Under the pieces are notes generated by a model. The model did no database searches. It was not told the DNA's origin and was given only the letters and a program-made list of their open reading frames with translations. DNA of 64,000 nt, taken from positions 1,016,501 to 1,080,500 of the forward strand of contig JAJLRJ010000001.1 in assembly GCA_024195265.1 (NCBI GenBank). The letters are read 5' to 3'. This document shows, one piece after another, positions 37,671-56,275 of the stretch (position 1 is the stretch's first letter; each line of letters opens with the position of its first letter). The translations under genes were made by a program, and so were the position numbers. This stretch comes from Dendrophyllia cribrosa (taxonomy: Eukaryota; Cnidaria; Anthozoa; Scleractinia; Dendrophylliidae).

Positions 37671-37675
37671 ATTCG

Positions 37676-37843
37676 AATAGACCAATTCCGATATATTAAA
37701 ATTCATACTTGGCTTCGAGGCTTAGGGGAATAAAACAAAAGAAATCACATCGAGGTTCAGGTATGAATAATTTATTTCTTTTGTTTTATTCCCCTAAGCC
37801 TCGGAGCCAAGTATGAATTTTAATATATCGGAATTGGTCTATT
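37676..37843. mobile_element. Near-perfect hairpin MITE
   Basis: Arms 37676-37745 and 37774-37843 are inverted copies with only about one mismatch in 70 bp ('aatagaccaattccgatata' at the left end). The loop is 28 bp. A transcript would fold into a long hairpin. A target duplication was not identified with confidence. Confidence 0.88.
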
Positions 37844-37849
37844 GCCTTT

Positions 37850-39660
37850 TGTCCATTATGGACACCTTGATGTCTTAATCGTCACCTTAAATTACTAAGC
37901 TAAAAACGCCTACCCTTCACTATAACTGTAAGTTTACGTTCCATCCACACTGTTGATTAGATAATGTAACGTGTCAAGAGTCGTGTATCGCTTAAACGTA
38001 ACACAGCACTTATGCGAAATTTATTTAAAGTTTCAGGAAGTTGAGGATGTCCTTCTTAAACCCTTGTAATATTATCCCCGTGATATTAAATTTAATCACG
38101 ATTCCTGTTCCTTATTTTTTATGGCTTCTACGGTATTTTCTTTCCATCGAAATTAAAAAGCGGCCACCCTTTATGGCTTGGTATTTAGGGTGGACGAGTA
38201 CATTAGAAATAAAAGTAAACTGCAGAAGACCGCAAACGATAATGCTGCTAATGATACGTGGGATCTACGAGAGACCTAACCAGCCAAAAAATGAATGAAC
38301 AAAAACAATGAACTGCAAGGCTGATCTGACCACGTAAAAAAGTAAAATTTGCGAGACATCATCACGATAGAAACCGATAAAGTAGTTGTTATTGCAACTC
38401 ATCAGCATCAGCACGGTGTAACGATCTAAATGTCGCCAGCAAGAAAGCCAGCGCAAATAGACTACACAATGACCCGTTCACAATATCAGGTTCCGTCCAC
38501 TTGTCACCCGAAACACGCGTGCCACATTACGTGTTTCGGGGGAAAAGGAGCCCACAGTGTATCGCAAAGATGTCTCGCAAATTGAAATGTAGATGGACAA
38601 AGCCGATCTGAACATTAGGTTCGTCCGTATAACCCATTAGTCTAATTTGTAAAGTTTAGCTCCAGCTAGTTTATTGGTAATAAGTTAACTGAATGTCCAC
38701 TGCACAGCGGATTAATTATTAGCCCATGCGTCTTCAAGAAATTCCTGGATTCTTCAAGAAATTTGCCCGGATGACAACTCGTTTCCAGCTCCTCGTCGTG
38801 CAGTGCCGGAGGAAACGGTAACCATCGCGCAGAATGCCGCGACACATCCGGGACTTTCACGCGCATTCTGGCGCTAAGTTTGAATGCTCATTAGCGAAAG
38901 TACTTAAAATAACAAAGAAAACTGGCCCAAAACAGTCAGCTGCACTTGGAAATTCTAAGTTTACGGGAAAACAGTTAGGTACACCAGTTAGCATTCATAT
39001 GGCTGTTGAAGAAGGAATGTTAATAAAGCAATTGCGACAGTCTTTGCGTTTGTAGCTCTTTGGGAAGTATTATCGCTTTCGACCTCAAATGTAGTTACTT
39101 TCTTCCTCTGTTTGTATGGGACTAACACTTTCAGGCTAAAAATCTCAATAAATAAGACGTGAGCAAATTAGCATTCATATGGCTATTTTTCTTTCAAATT
39201 CAAGGAATCATTTACCAAAGTTTCGCGAAAATCCGACGGTTAGAAGTATTATCGGTTTTAGGTTTTCTGAAACCAACTTTCGAGAAAGCAAGAGAGGACT
39301 CTCAAACCACCCCCACGGGAGTCGATTTGACCGTTTCAAACTTCCCGCGATTGTTTTAATTAATTCATAACTCCGCCTCCTTAAACAATAGCGCGCAAGC
39401 CATGGTAGATAAGCATTGTATTAAGCTGTGACCCAGTAAGGTGGGACAAACTCACACCCGATTGCCGCTAAAATTAAAAACATTTTTGATATCTCGAACG
39501 CTGCATTTTACGTTTCTACGATAAGTTCGATCGTAAAGAACTTAACGGAAGCCTGATGATTTTTTTGTTGTTAATGTAAATATAAAAAAATATACGAAAG
39601 AATAAATAAACTTGTAATGGAAACACCTTGACTCATCTCTGAGCTAATTTATTTTAATAC
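37850..39660. other. Intergenic, no supported gene
   Basis: Opposed frames at 38666-39055 have moderately gene-like composition but no recognisable domain. The 17-bp word ttagcattcatatggct is directly repeated at about 38989 and 39168. An imperfect 'cccgaaacacg...cgtgtttcggg' pair lies at about 38508-38540. Confidence 0.4.
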
Positions 39661-39669
39661 TGCGGAAAC

Positions 39670-39824
39670 CTAAAGCCTGGTTTCCATATAATCGCAACGA
39701 TCGCTGCGATTCTTGCGACCTTTGCGATCATATGGAAACCAAAACGTTGCGATCCTTGCGATCGCAAGGGTCGCACAACACTTTTTTCTGCGATCGTTGC
39801 GATTATATGGAAACCAGGCTTTAG
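39670..39824. mobile_element. TIR MITE downstream of the chromodomain gene
   Basis: CTAAAGCCTGGTTTCCATAT and its reverse complement form the ends, with inverted matching for about 36 bp. The interior is rich in 'tgcgatc/gatcgcaa'. It lies about 100 bp beyond the stop codon side of the chromodomain gene, so it may be within its 3' UTR. Confidence 0.85.
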
Positions 39825-39929
39825 TCTGTATGCTGTTGTAGGTTACCGTGCTTTCAAATCAACATTGGTCAAAAGCTTTTATTGTATTTGGTGGCTCCTA
39901 AAAGAGCCGTTTTTTTTTCAGTAGCAACA

Positions 39930-40670
39930 TCACTGCGCGGTTCCGGTGAAATAGCTCTTCGCAAACTTGACTTGAACTCTTTCCACTGGGCGCGAAGCCG
40001 TTTTGCGGCCTTGTTCATCGAGGAAGGCTGGCGACTTGCTAAGAACCAACTTCAGGCTGACGGGAGTGTGGACACTACAACCACCACCGGTGACTGTCAA
40101 GCATTTTCTCAGAGAAGAACCAAGACCTGCTCTCATCAGCTCTTCTTTACTGGCAAGGTACGGAGTCCCTCGGAGATCCAGCGGCATATCAGGAAACAGC
40201 GATCGCACTACATCGTGTCGCATTGTGATGGTCTCGTTACAGGCCAGGGGTGATTTCAAGCCCTTCTCGAAAAGAAGAGCGAGTCTTTCTCTGGATTCGT
40301 CTGCGCGAAGTGGATCGACAGATCTGTCTTCGAAAGCAGCGATGAGCTCCGCCGGCAAGTGGTCGCTCGGTTCCCATGTGTTTTCTGCTGGGGAGTAATT
40401 CTGCCACTGTATGAAGTATTCCGTTTTGCTTCCCTTGTTTCGTTTTGCGACTATGCGCTCTACCTCGTAAACACCCATAACAGAAGGCTTAGTATTTGGA
40501 CGGTATTTCGAAGTAAAGTTACGATCGCGAACATCATTAAGTGATGACGCGTAAAAGCCTTGAGCGTGTCTCGCGCGCTTTGACATGTTGTCTCCAAAGA
40601 AGTTTTGACAACTGAACGACTTGAAATCGAAGTTAAATTTATATCTTTTGATCGATCTAAACGGATCCAA
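39930..40670 (-). CDS. Single-exon chromodomain protein
   Basis: A nuclear chromatin-reader candidate of 246 codons from the first ATG (40670), or 218 from the second Met (40586, MSKRARHAQG), which I slightly favour because the preceding 28 residues look untranslated. The chromodomain lies at about residues 68-115 of the long form: YEVERIVAKR, then YFIQWQNYSP, then NTWEPSDHLP. The aromatic-cage residues (Tyr at the start, Trp of IQWQNY, and the Trp of NTWEP) are present, so methyl-lysine binding is plausible. The last 130 residues carry no domain I recognise. On the minus strand a TATATA-like box (about 40793-40799) lies roughly 125 bp upstream of the first ATG. No integrase or reverse transcriptase surrounds it, so it is not obviously part of a chromodomain retrotransposon. 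It could be a retrogene. Confidence 0.82.
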   Translation of the reverse strand: MDPFRSIKRYKFNFDFKSFSCQNFFGDNMSKRARHAQGFYASSLNDVRDRNFTSKYRPNTKPSVMGVYEVERIVAKRNKGSKTEYFIQWQNYSPAENTWEPSDHLPAELIAAFEDRSVDPLRADESRERLALLFEKGLKSPLACNETITMRHDVVRSLFPDMPLDLRGTPYLASKEELMRAGLGSSLRKCLTVTGGGCSVHTPVSLKLVLSKSPAFLDEQGRKTASRPVERVQVKFAKSYFTGTAQ

Positions 40671-40789
40671 AATTGAATAATTATCTTCACAAACAAAAGA
40701 ATGCGAATTCCCACTGGAGTCATTGGCGTGGGTCGGTTTGAAGCGGACCCTTGCTCATTTATGAACACACGACAAATAAACTACATTCT

Positions 40790-40802
40790 GTCTATATAAC
40801 GT
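40790..40802 (-). promoter_or_regulatory. TATA-like element upstream of chromodomain gene
   Basis: The minus strand reads ACGTTATATAGACAG. Its position about 120-210 bp before the candidate start codons suits a core promoter with a short 5' UTR. Confidence 0.35.
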
Positions 40803-41089
40803 TTTTCTTTCTCGTCCTGCAGCAATAACAATATTTTGGTAAATTGAAGTACTCAGGACTGCGTTTAAGCGCTGCCGACCGTAGAGAGAACGACCGTAAA
40901 GATGCACGAACACGGCATTCAAATGACATTGATGCTCGTGTGAATCGCGTATACAAAAAGACAAGCCGGGGGAATTTTTTGTTGTTTGTTTCTGCAAAAT
41001 TTATTTTTTTCAAAGTGCCAGCTTACATTCGCGAGTGGCTAACCCTTCGTGCTTGTCTGATTCGCACTTCAAGCTCGCGAGCCTAAACT

Positions 41090-42660
41090 AGGCTTTAGGA
41101 TTTAGACAGTCAGTGGACTCGATGTGACGAATCTCTTTATTCAATGGGTTTGAATAGGGAGCGCGGCCTAATTAGAGGGGAATTGTTAACTTTATCGCAC
41201 CTTAAAATTTACTTCACACTTCCATCCGTTGATTGACAGCAGCTGAATATGCGAAGAGACGAAAGGTATTCCCAAAGCTAAGTAAGCTGACCAATCACAG
41301 CCGACTAGTTCTGAACATGCAAATTATTATGCCGCGCGTCCTAGAATCGGTCGCTGTAAGTACATGTCGCGAAAGACAATAGCATTCTGCGCGATGCGCC
41401 GTAGGGGCCAATCACACCTCACGTTCAGTGGGTGCAGTCGAGTTAATGGAACATGGCAAGAAACGTCAAACGTGTGCATCTAATTTGACGAAAAAGGATC
41501 TTAAAGGATGAGGAGAAAGACCCAGGGCAGCGAACGCGGTAGAAAGAATGGTCTGACCGCCGAGTCAACCATTGTTATTCCACAGCGAATGGCGCTGAGG
41601 ACTCTGCACAGAAAAAAAACGCCAATTTCATTCAGCATTCTTGATCCAGGCAATCAGAGAAAGTGGCACGCCGAATTCTTTTAACCAACCACAAATAGTA
41701 GTCAATGCAAACCCAATCCGAAAGTGAATTCAATTCTAATAAACTGATACTGCGTGTGTGTTCGCACTGTTATCCATTCTAAAGCCTTCCGCTTATTGCT
41801 ATTTGTTCTAAGAAACCAAAACCCTCAGTAAGTGTCATTCAATAAGCTGAAAGTGGAAAATTACCATTTTTTTTTTGTTTTGTAGCTGTGATAGATGATA
41901 GCGATTTTATCGGTAGCGAATCTTTGACAGTTAAGTCCATTAAGGTCCATCCGGTTGAGGCTACTGAAAAATGACCCTCTTTTGTCTGTCAACGCTACCT
42001 TAACTTTTTCGTCCATTTTTCATTAAACGCTTTACCCCCCGTCGACTGTTGATGGCAAAACAGATCTCTTAATTTGTCAGTTGAAATTTATAAAGATGGT
42101 ATTTCTAAAGAATAGGTGGTGTTTCGTCAGTGGGGAGGTAAAAAACAAAAGTATGAATTTATTATTCAGTTTAATTGGCCACTGTAAAGAGATTCAAAAG
42201 CTGATGTTTCTGGGACCAGAGAGCTTTTGTCTTTATTGCGTCGACGAAGGAGACGCTTCCTAATCTTGTCGGCTAGGCGGAACGAATCGAGAAAAGTGTC
42301 GGTACCAAATCTGCGCCATCTTGAAACGTCACAATAGTATCCAGCATCGCGTGGAAATCGGGCATCATCCTGGGGAGCTGGGGTTCCGAAATGTCACATG
42401 TAAATAATCTATTTGTCTTGATTTAGTTTCGGATATTTTCCCGATTTTGGAATTTCAATGCCTACTAAAAGTACGCAGTGGAAAAATTGGACTAAGGTTG
42501 TTCTCCGGACCAAGTAAGTTGTTGGGTTTTTTGGAATCAAGCAAGAAGTTACAGAATTTCCTCGCTACCGTTCTGGTATGTTTTGAATGTTCTATCTTGA
42601 TCTTGCTGTGGTTCTCTATGGCGCGCCGTTTGTTTCAAAATTATTTGTTGACGTGATATT
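41090..42660. other. Intergenic, no gene seen
   Basis: Includes CpG-containing unique sequence between the chromodomain promoter and the minisatellite. Frames at 42081 and 42447 show no domain. Confidence 0.4.
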
Positions 42661-42699
42661 TACGCTATATAACATAATATCAATTTACTTGATGTATTG

Positions 42700-42895
42700 A
42701 TGGGACATTTCGTACCTTGATAGTCCGTTTTCTACCTTGATTTCAATTTACTACCTTGATGCGATATCTACGTGATGTGACATTTTCTATCCTGATATGA
42801 ATTTACTACCGTGATGCAACATTTTCTACCTTGATATCAATTTACTACCTTGATGCGACATTTTCTACCTTGATATCATTTTACTACCGTGTTCT
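42700..42895. repeat. Minisatellite, about 45-50 bp unit
   Basis: Repeats of 'ctaccttgatatcaattta', 'ctaccttgatgcgac' and 'attttctaccttgat' occur in four to five variants. Confidence 0.75.
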
Positions 42896-43379
42896 CTGCC
42901 TGATTTGGGAAGCTTTCACCTAAAAACCGACGTCGTTCTTCGCGATGTTCTACGGTACGGTGCAATTCGCTTATGTCTTGTAGCAATATTAATTCACTGA
43001 CCGGCCGCGCCTGGCGAACGCAGATTAACTTTGCAGTGCTCGAAATTGCGCCTGTATCGGGCGCATTTGCGACTAAAGATTTCGCAGTTTTGTGACTAAA
43101 ATTTGTCTAGCTAATAAAGGAATTATATTCAACAGTCTTGTGTCTTACTTGCAACTGGTAGTTGTAATTTTATCCGAAAAATCCTGCGAAATTCACGTTG
43201 AATGTTGTGTGACTTAAACGTCGATTTCATGCTCCATTAACGCGGTGTCCAAGAACAGGCTTTCTCAGAAATTTCTCATTTCCGGTTCCGGTATTAGTAC
43301 ATGTACTGAGGAGTATGATTTCAGAATCGGAGAAATAACCGAAATGAAATCAAGACAAATATACTATTTATATGTCGGA

Positions 43380-43596
43380 AAAATCTGAGACCTTTCGGAG
43401 TACACAGCACGGCAGGATTTTGCCCGATTCCACGGCGATAGCGTGAATTTGTTTGATGACGGCCCGACGTTTTTGCCTGCGTGACATATCTCGCGACATA
43501 GCCCTTTTAAACAGTGGCTGAATTAATTCATGAAACTGAGGTACTAGGTCAAGACGAGGTGCCACGGGATAAGGAGACGCACTATAATCTGTGATT
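43380..43596 (-). CDS. Candidate isolated exon, unknown
   Basis: The minus strand has an acceptor-like 'agtagtaatcacag|A' followed by about 70 open codons with protein-like composition (PRLDLVPQFHELIQ, then an Arg/Lys-rich KRAMSRDMSRRQKRR segment) to a stop. No partner exon was identified and I do not recognise the sequence. It may be the terminal exon of a larger gene, or a chance frame. Confidence 0.25.
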
Positions 43597-43649
43597 ACTA
43601 CTAGTATTAATGCTTTTTGATAGCGGATGGTTAATATCATTGAGACTTA

Positions 43650-45280
43650 TTAGCTCAGAAGATACTGGAGTGAAAAATTTTAGCGGCATCTTGCAAAACC
43701 AATCGTCGGCAAGTTGACTTCGATGTCATGAGATCAAGGTCATAAAATATACAATTATCAATCGTATATATTCAATTTCATTTCATGAAACCATGTAAAA
43801 ATACATACCTTTCACTACATAGCACAAATATAGTCATTCCGGGTCCGGTTGCCGATACGACGAAGAAAGATAAGTAAAATTACTCTGGGATCAGGCGAAC
43901 TGAATTTGTAAGAAAAAACGGAAACCATCAATAATAGAAAAGGTCGTGCCTTCTTTGAAGTAAAAATAAAGAAAATAAGAGAAAAATTATTTCATGTGTC
44001 TCCCAGACAAATTAGCAAGTTAAAAGGACGGCGGTACCTTTCACCAAAGGCAATTCAATTTATGTCGGAAATTTAACAAAAGCGCGGCTAATGATTCTTT
44101 TCCCCCCGCGACAAGACGGGACAGAAATTTTCAGTTTCTTATAATGGTTGGTACCCCCGAAGCGATGTATATGGGCCAATATTAATAAACGCCGCGTATT
44201 TAGCTCAATTCATAATATTTATATCCTGAGCTCCAAAATATTTAAGTAAAGCGGAAAAATAAGTAGAATTAAACATCCAACGATAATTAGGCACAGGCGT
44301 AATTTACAGCTTGTTTGACCGCGTATTCGGTTTCTTTTATTTTCTTTGTGTACTGTTCATGTTTTGCAAACTAGTGGCAGACGGTTTTATTAAATAACTC
44401 AAATAAGTCAAGTGTCCTTTCATATACTATATGTTGTAGTTCAATTTTATCCTGGTTCAATTTTCATTTTCCTTTGTTTTATATTCATTATCATATATTA
44501 ACCGATAGAAAAGAACAATGGAAAATAAAAATTGAACCAAAGATAACAGTGAACTGCAAAATGGCATGTATGTTTTATTCTTTTATAGTATATATCATGT
44601 CAAACTATTCCGAAAATAGAAATGATATTAATGAAAAAGTCTATTTATAACATACCAGGAATTTGTATCCGTCGAGGATGAAAGGCGGTGTATTCTTCCA
44701 CTGATGCTATAGCTATTTACAGTGTAGACATATTGCACCATGTCTGATTAAACAGATTGAAACTAAGGTATGAAAACCACTGCATTACTGTGTACTCCCC
44801 AATACAGACAGTGATAAGCAATAACAGACCACTGCAAGGACCCGGATCCGGAGAATGTGAAAAGGCATTCTCTCAAAATGGCACTAAGGTAGGCCAAAAC
44901 CTGACACTGAATCAGCACTCAAACTGACTAGAAAGCAGACGCAGACAGCTGTTTTGGGCTTTTTGGCCCGAGATTTTTATGTTTTTTGTTTTTGTTTTTA
45001 TTAAACAGATGCTTAGCCACTGACGTGATAAGAACTCAGAATCGCTGGAGACCAGTACATGATCAACCGCTACCGAGAAGCCGGAACTCGTCCAAAATAG
45101 TTTACTGGAACCTGTAAATCCATTAAATAAAACGTATACGTAATACGTAGTCAAAGGCTTTCAAAGAGTATAAGAGTCAGTTTTCGAAAGGAAATATTAT
45201 ATTTTCCCTTGAATCATCAAGAAAAAAAGAGGCGCAAAGTTAAGGTTTTCTCAATTGAAATATGCTACCCGGCGTAAGAG
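43650..45280. other. Intergenic, with one hairpin element
   Basis: No gene seen. The hairpin at 44436-44556 (see 4584-4717 for the family) is the only structured feature. Confidence 0.4.
44436..44556. mobile_element. Hairpin MITE, relative of 4584-4717
   Basis: 'tggttcaattttcattttcc' pairs with 'ggaaaataaaaattgaacca'; the loop contains 'attcattatcatatatt'. Confidence 0.65.
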
Positions 45281-45295
45281 GCAGTTCAAAAGCTT

Positions 45296-45337
45296 ACCGG
45301 CGTTCAGAGCACTAGCCCGTCGTCAGAACGAATCCAA
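45296..45337 (-). other. Penelope-tail-like relic
   Basis: The minus strand reads CTGACGA, a short stem-loop of cgggc...gctc, then TGAACG. This is the layout of degenerate hammerhead-like tails that follow the stop codon in Penelope-like elements. Weak evidence alone. Confidence 0.3.
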
Positions 45338-45539
45338 AATAGGATGGGCCAGAAGCGTCTGATAAGCTCCCCTCCGCAGGCCTTTCGGTGTTCTAATTTA
45401 CAATGAAAGAGACGTCAGTCTGCGTACTATTCAGCTCCTGGTTTCGTAGAATGTGGGATTGTCAAAAAATCGAGCCAGGCGGGTTCTTTGCTGGGCAAGA
45501 CTCTAGCAAAGTATAATAGGTTAATTAATTAATTAATTT

Positions 45540-45950
45540 TTGTTGTTGTGGAGTGAAATGGAGCGGAACAAAAACACGCCAAGCTACGCCAGCCAGTCTG
45601 CTTCGCATTCATGCTTATGAGTATCGAGAAGGCTGGCTGGGATCAAAACCGTAATCCGGACAACTTCGAGCTGGCGCGCGAAAGTTTCTCCGAAGTTGGG
45701 CGCCAGGCATCCTCGGAGACTCAACAGGGGCAATCTCCCGCCGGAGAGCTACAAAGGGAGACTGGATCGGGAAAAGCCTCGATCTCAAGTCGAACGCCTG
45801 GCGAAGAGGGGACATCATGTGTTTTGCTCGAGGTCGTGTGAAATGTTGTTTCTTTGAGCGCCGAAAGAAACAGAAAGTAATGCTGCTTGTTTCTGGTTGA
45901 AAAGTAACATTAATTCATGGTGTATTTCAGCATTTATTTGAGTCGTTGAC
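45540..45950 (+). promoter_or_regulatory. Probable promoter/5' UTR region of heparanase
   Basis: A locally GC- and CpG-richer stretch (about 45600-45830) sits directly upstream of the heparanase ATG. A splice-acceptor-like 'ggtgtatttcag' ends at about 45929, 22 bp before the ATG, so a 5' UTR intron is possible. The overlapping 67-76-codon frames on both strands are not recognised and I do not call them genes. Confidence 0.35.
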
Positions 45951-52687
<6,737 letters not shown>

Positions 52688-52949
52688 TGTTCTTTGCCAG
52701 TCAGTCTACCAAGAAGGTGGTGTTCTATAAGATTTTGCAACGATATAAAATGGCGTTGACTTTAAAACATAAACGCATATTTGTAATTGCACAAAAAACT
52801 CATTGATTAGAACTGCAAAATTTATTACATACACGTAGGTACAAGTTGTATGGTAAATTTAAGTGAAAACAACGGGAAACACAGTCGTAGTTTATCTTGA
52901 TTCATGGACCCTTAATCGAGTAAACCTAAATCCTATAGAATACCTAACG

Positions 52950-53573
52950 AGAAGAAAACTTACCTTCAGCACAGCTTCTTACCCAGAACTATAAAACAAT
53001 GGAACAATTTGCCCGCCATGTTGGCTACAGCCCCAAATATTAACTCTTTTGAGAGTGGGGTTTGTCAGCTGACACATTAATGGCCCTGTCACACTATTGC
53101 GTAACGTACTAGCGTATGCCAGCGTATGAAAAATAACACTCATACGCTGGTATACGCTGACATACGCTAGTGGTACGTTAGGCATAGGTTGTATACGTTT
53201 CAAGAACGGTCGCATACGGTGGCATACGCTGGCATACGGCGAGGCAGAAAATTTTTTTTAAGCATGCTTAAAAATTTTGTGCGTATTCGGACGTTTGGTT
53301 TATACGCTAGGCATACGCTGAATACGCGAGAGTTACGCTAGAGGTACGTTACTCATAGGTCAAGTACGCTGGTCATATGCTGTATTTCCAAGGAAATTTT
53401 GTGCGTATGAAAATTATTTTATGAATTTTATACGCAACACATACGTTTCTTTAATACGCAATAGTGTGACAGGGCCTTAAGAACTTGTAACAACTTGACC
53501 ACGACTAGGGCACATAAATCTCGACGAGAGGTACTGCCCTTACTTTGGTAAATGTAAATGTAAATGTAAACAA
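52950..53573 (+). mobile_element. LINE 3' end (reverse transcriptase C-terminus), split by a MITE
   Basis: In one plus frame the sequence reads YLQHSFLPRTIKQWNNLP followed by a short tail to a stop at about 53078. The 'FLPRTIKQWNNLP' pattern is characteristic of the C-terminal end of non-LTR retrotransposon reverse transcriptases of the CR1/jockey/L2 type. After the MITE (53081-53476) the 3' UTR resumes and ends in a GTAAAT tandem tail (about 53551-53573). 5' truncated. Confidence 0.65.
53081..53476. mobile_element. TTAA-target TIR element in LINE tail
   Basis: GGCCCTGTCACACTATTGCG and its reverse complement are flanked by TTAA (53077-53080 and 53477-53480). The interior is made of many variants of 'tacgctggcatacg'. 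Confidence 0.85.
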
Positions 53574-54372
53574 GATATGTATTGCAAAACAATAAAATGC
53601 AAGTTTACAATGAGACTTTTCCTATGTTTATGGATTCTAATCTGTATTTAAAAGTTAAGGGAAATTTGTTTTAGTGTTTTTTTTTAAAGGATGCAATAAG
53701 ACTTGTATAATCATGGGACATTCTAAAAGCTTAAAGGTTGATTGTAACTTGTTACTCTTGTTTAGACAGCTTATCCGATAATAATCAAACGATACTTTCT
53801 CCTGGTATGATGTTGGTACACGGCAAGTGTTGCGTTTCTGGGAGGCTAATTGCCCTACTGAAATAGAAGATGTCTATCCTAAAACTAATGATTATTTCTG
53901 GAGATTGCTATTTTGTATTTCGATGTCGTGTCTCTAACCACGATCATACGAGTTGATATTTCGTAGAAATTCTAGCTTAACCGTTTTTCACTGAGCGACT
54001 CTTGTTGATAAAAACATTTACGGTCATTGAATTATTTGTACATTCTTACCGGTCTATTAGCTTGGTGTCAACGGGTGTCAAACTAAACTGGTGGAATAAA
54101 ATTTAGGTTAAATTTTTATAATTGCTCTTCCTGGAAACAGTAATTTCAATTAGAGTAACTTATTCTATTCTGTTTTAAATTTTAGCTTTTATTATCATTT
54201 AATAAATTGTTAGCTTTATATAAATTTTAAATATTAAATATATTTTAGGTTTTAGATTAATATTAGATATTTTATACTTTTTTATGTGTCCCCAAATTAG
54301 TATGGGTTTACCCAGGCTATAAGGTCTTTTGACACTTAAATAAAGTTTCTATCTATCTATCTATCTGTCTTA

Positions 54373-54621
54373 TACCCCATTCACACCAACGGTTAAACAT
54401 GTTTAAATGTTGTTTAGTTTAACTACGTTTTTAGCCTGTATCTTGTTAACGTTTTTAAATGTATATGACTCATACTACCTGGAATGGTAATAAAAGTCAA
54501 TAAAGTTGCTTTTAGTAAAGATTTCACTCCAAATATTACAGCACGTTTGGGGGTATTTTTCTAAACCTGTTTTAAACTAAACAACATTTAAACATGTTTA
54601 AGTGTTGGTGTGAATGGGGTA
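54373..54621. mobile_element. TIR MITE
   Basis: ACCCCATTCACACCAACGGT... at the left and 'gtgttggtgtgaatggggt' at the right. The inverted match continues through 'ttaaacatgtttaaatgttg' and 'tttagttt'. A (CTAT)n tract lies just before it (54345-54366). Confidence 0.85.
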
Positions 54622-54629
54622 TTAGTTTT

Positions 54630-55640
54630 CAGTAAAACCATATCAATTCAGGCAACCTTTTCGGACGATACATTTAAACTGTTTAATGTTCACCAAACTA
54701 ACACTCGAAATTCTGTTAAATATGATGTAATATGAAAAGGACAAACAACTCTGTCATATATGAAGTACTCGTTGAATAATACTCACTGAATTTCTGGACA
54801 TAACTGAATCTTAGCCAATCAAGTACATTGTACGATAACGAAGCTACACAAACGTTGGCAACATGTTTTCTTGTTAGTTTGGAACTGTTTTTATTACCAT
54901 TTAACAGATGTTTATATTTTGTGAATAAAGCAAGAGCTTTTCTCTTCCATTTTTTAAAAATTTCGTATCAATTTTTACCTCCAAAATTTTGCCCGACCAC
55001 CCCCCCCCCCCCCCTTATCTTCATTTTTTTTTTGGGACAGCCCTAATAAAAAAATAAACAGTCCGTAATTTCTATATTTCTCTTGTAGTTGTTTTGGCTG
55101 GGCAACGCCGAAAAGTTAGTAAATATTTGAAAAAAAGTTGACTTTGACACTAGCCAACATGCCAAAGGAACATATGTTAAAGATTTGTCCTAACCAATCG
55201 TGATGAGGCTTACGTTAGCCTACATTCCCTTTTGATCTGATTTTGACATTGATCGATAGCTAATTCTCAGCCCAGATGAAAGCTACGTGTAAAACGTTTT
55301 AAGCAGAACATTGAGTAGACACTGAACTGTAAAGAACTGTAAAACCAATCCAATGTGTGAGTCAACCACAACTGACTGTTAACTGAATTCCTATCAATCG
55401 AGTGTTGGTTAAGCCGCTAGTCCCCGACACGCGTTTCCAACAGTATTACAACATTAAAGCACAAAGCAACAGGACCTGTATGTCGAGCTTAAGTGAAAAC
55501 ATAAACTAAAACAAGCCACTGGCTTATTTTTGACATGAAGATCGTGACAAATAATTTAACTAATATAAATGTATTTTTTATACCCCATGCGTTTAAGTTA
55601 AATTAAAAGAAATACCCAACAATTAATCTATATATAGTAG
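54630..55640. other. Intergenic, no gene seen
   Basis: AT-rich; contains a C13 run at about 55000 and T-rich tracts. No supported coding frame. Confidence 0.4.
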
Positions 55641-56032
55641 GACTGAAGAAAAAATAAGCTTTATCTTCAGCAAACCAGATGAACGATTATTATATTTTGC
55701 CAGAGGGCTGCAAAGGGTATGTCGAATATTGTTAACGCTTTTTGCTTGATCTTTATTCTTTCTCTTCTGCGGGGTTAATAAAACCAAGCATACTTATCCG
55801 TTGCATCTATAAAAATATGTTGGGTTTCTTGCAGCATGAACTATCATTTACAATTTTCTAAATTTTAAATCGTATTTATATCACACGCCAGTATTCATCT
55901 AGATTAGATATTGGTACAGTAAAAAAAAACGGATTTTTTTTTTTGTGATGCTGCTTTTATTATGTAAATTATTAATCCATGGATGGCAAAACAGCCAGAG
56001 GGAGCCATTTGTGCCGTATTGTTTTCTTTCGG

Positions 56033-56237
56033 TTATCCTGCGGTAAGTTTACTCGCGTTAGTTCGAAACAAAGTCTTCCTGGTAAGATTAGATTCTTTTC
56101 GTTGTGTATAATTGCGCTTCATGACTCTTCGTAATGCAGCCTTCAGATTTCCTCCAAAGTACCCGTATAACAAAGGATCCAATGCGGCATTTAGGCATAT
56201 CAAAAGCTGAGACGTTCTCCAAAGGAGACCAGGTGAA

Positions 56238-56275
<38 letters not shown>

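Noticed and set aside
39882..40398. Plus-strand frames of 123 and 131 codons across the chromodomain gene
   Set aside because: The minus strand has a clear chromodomain; the plus frames have no recognisable content.
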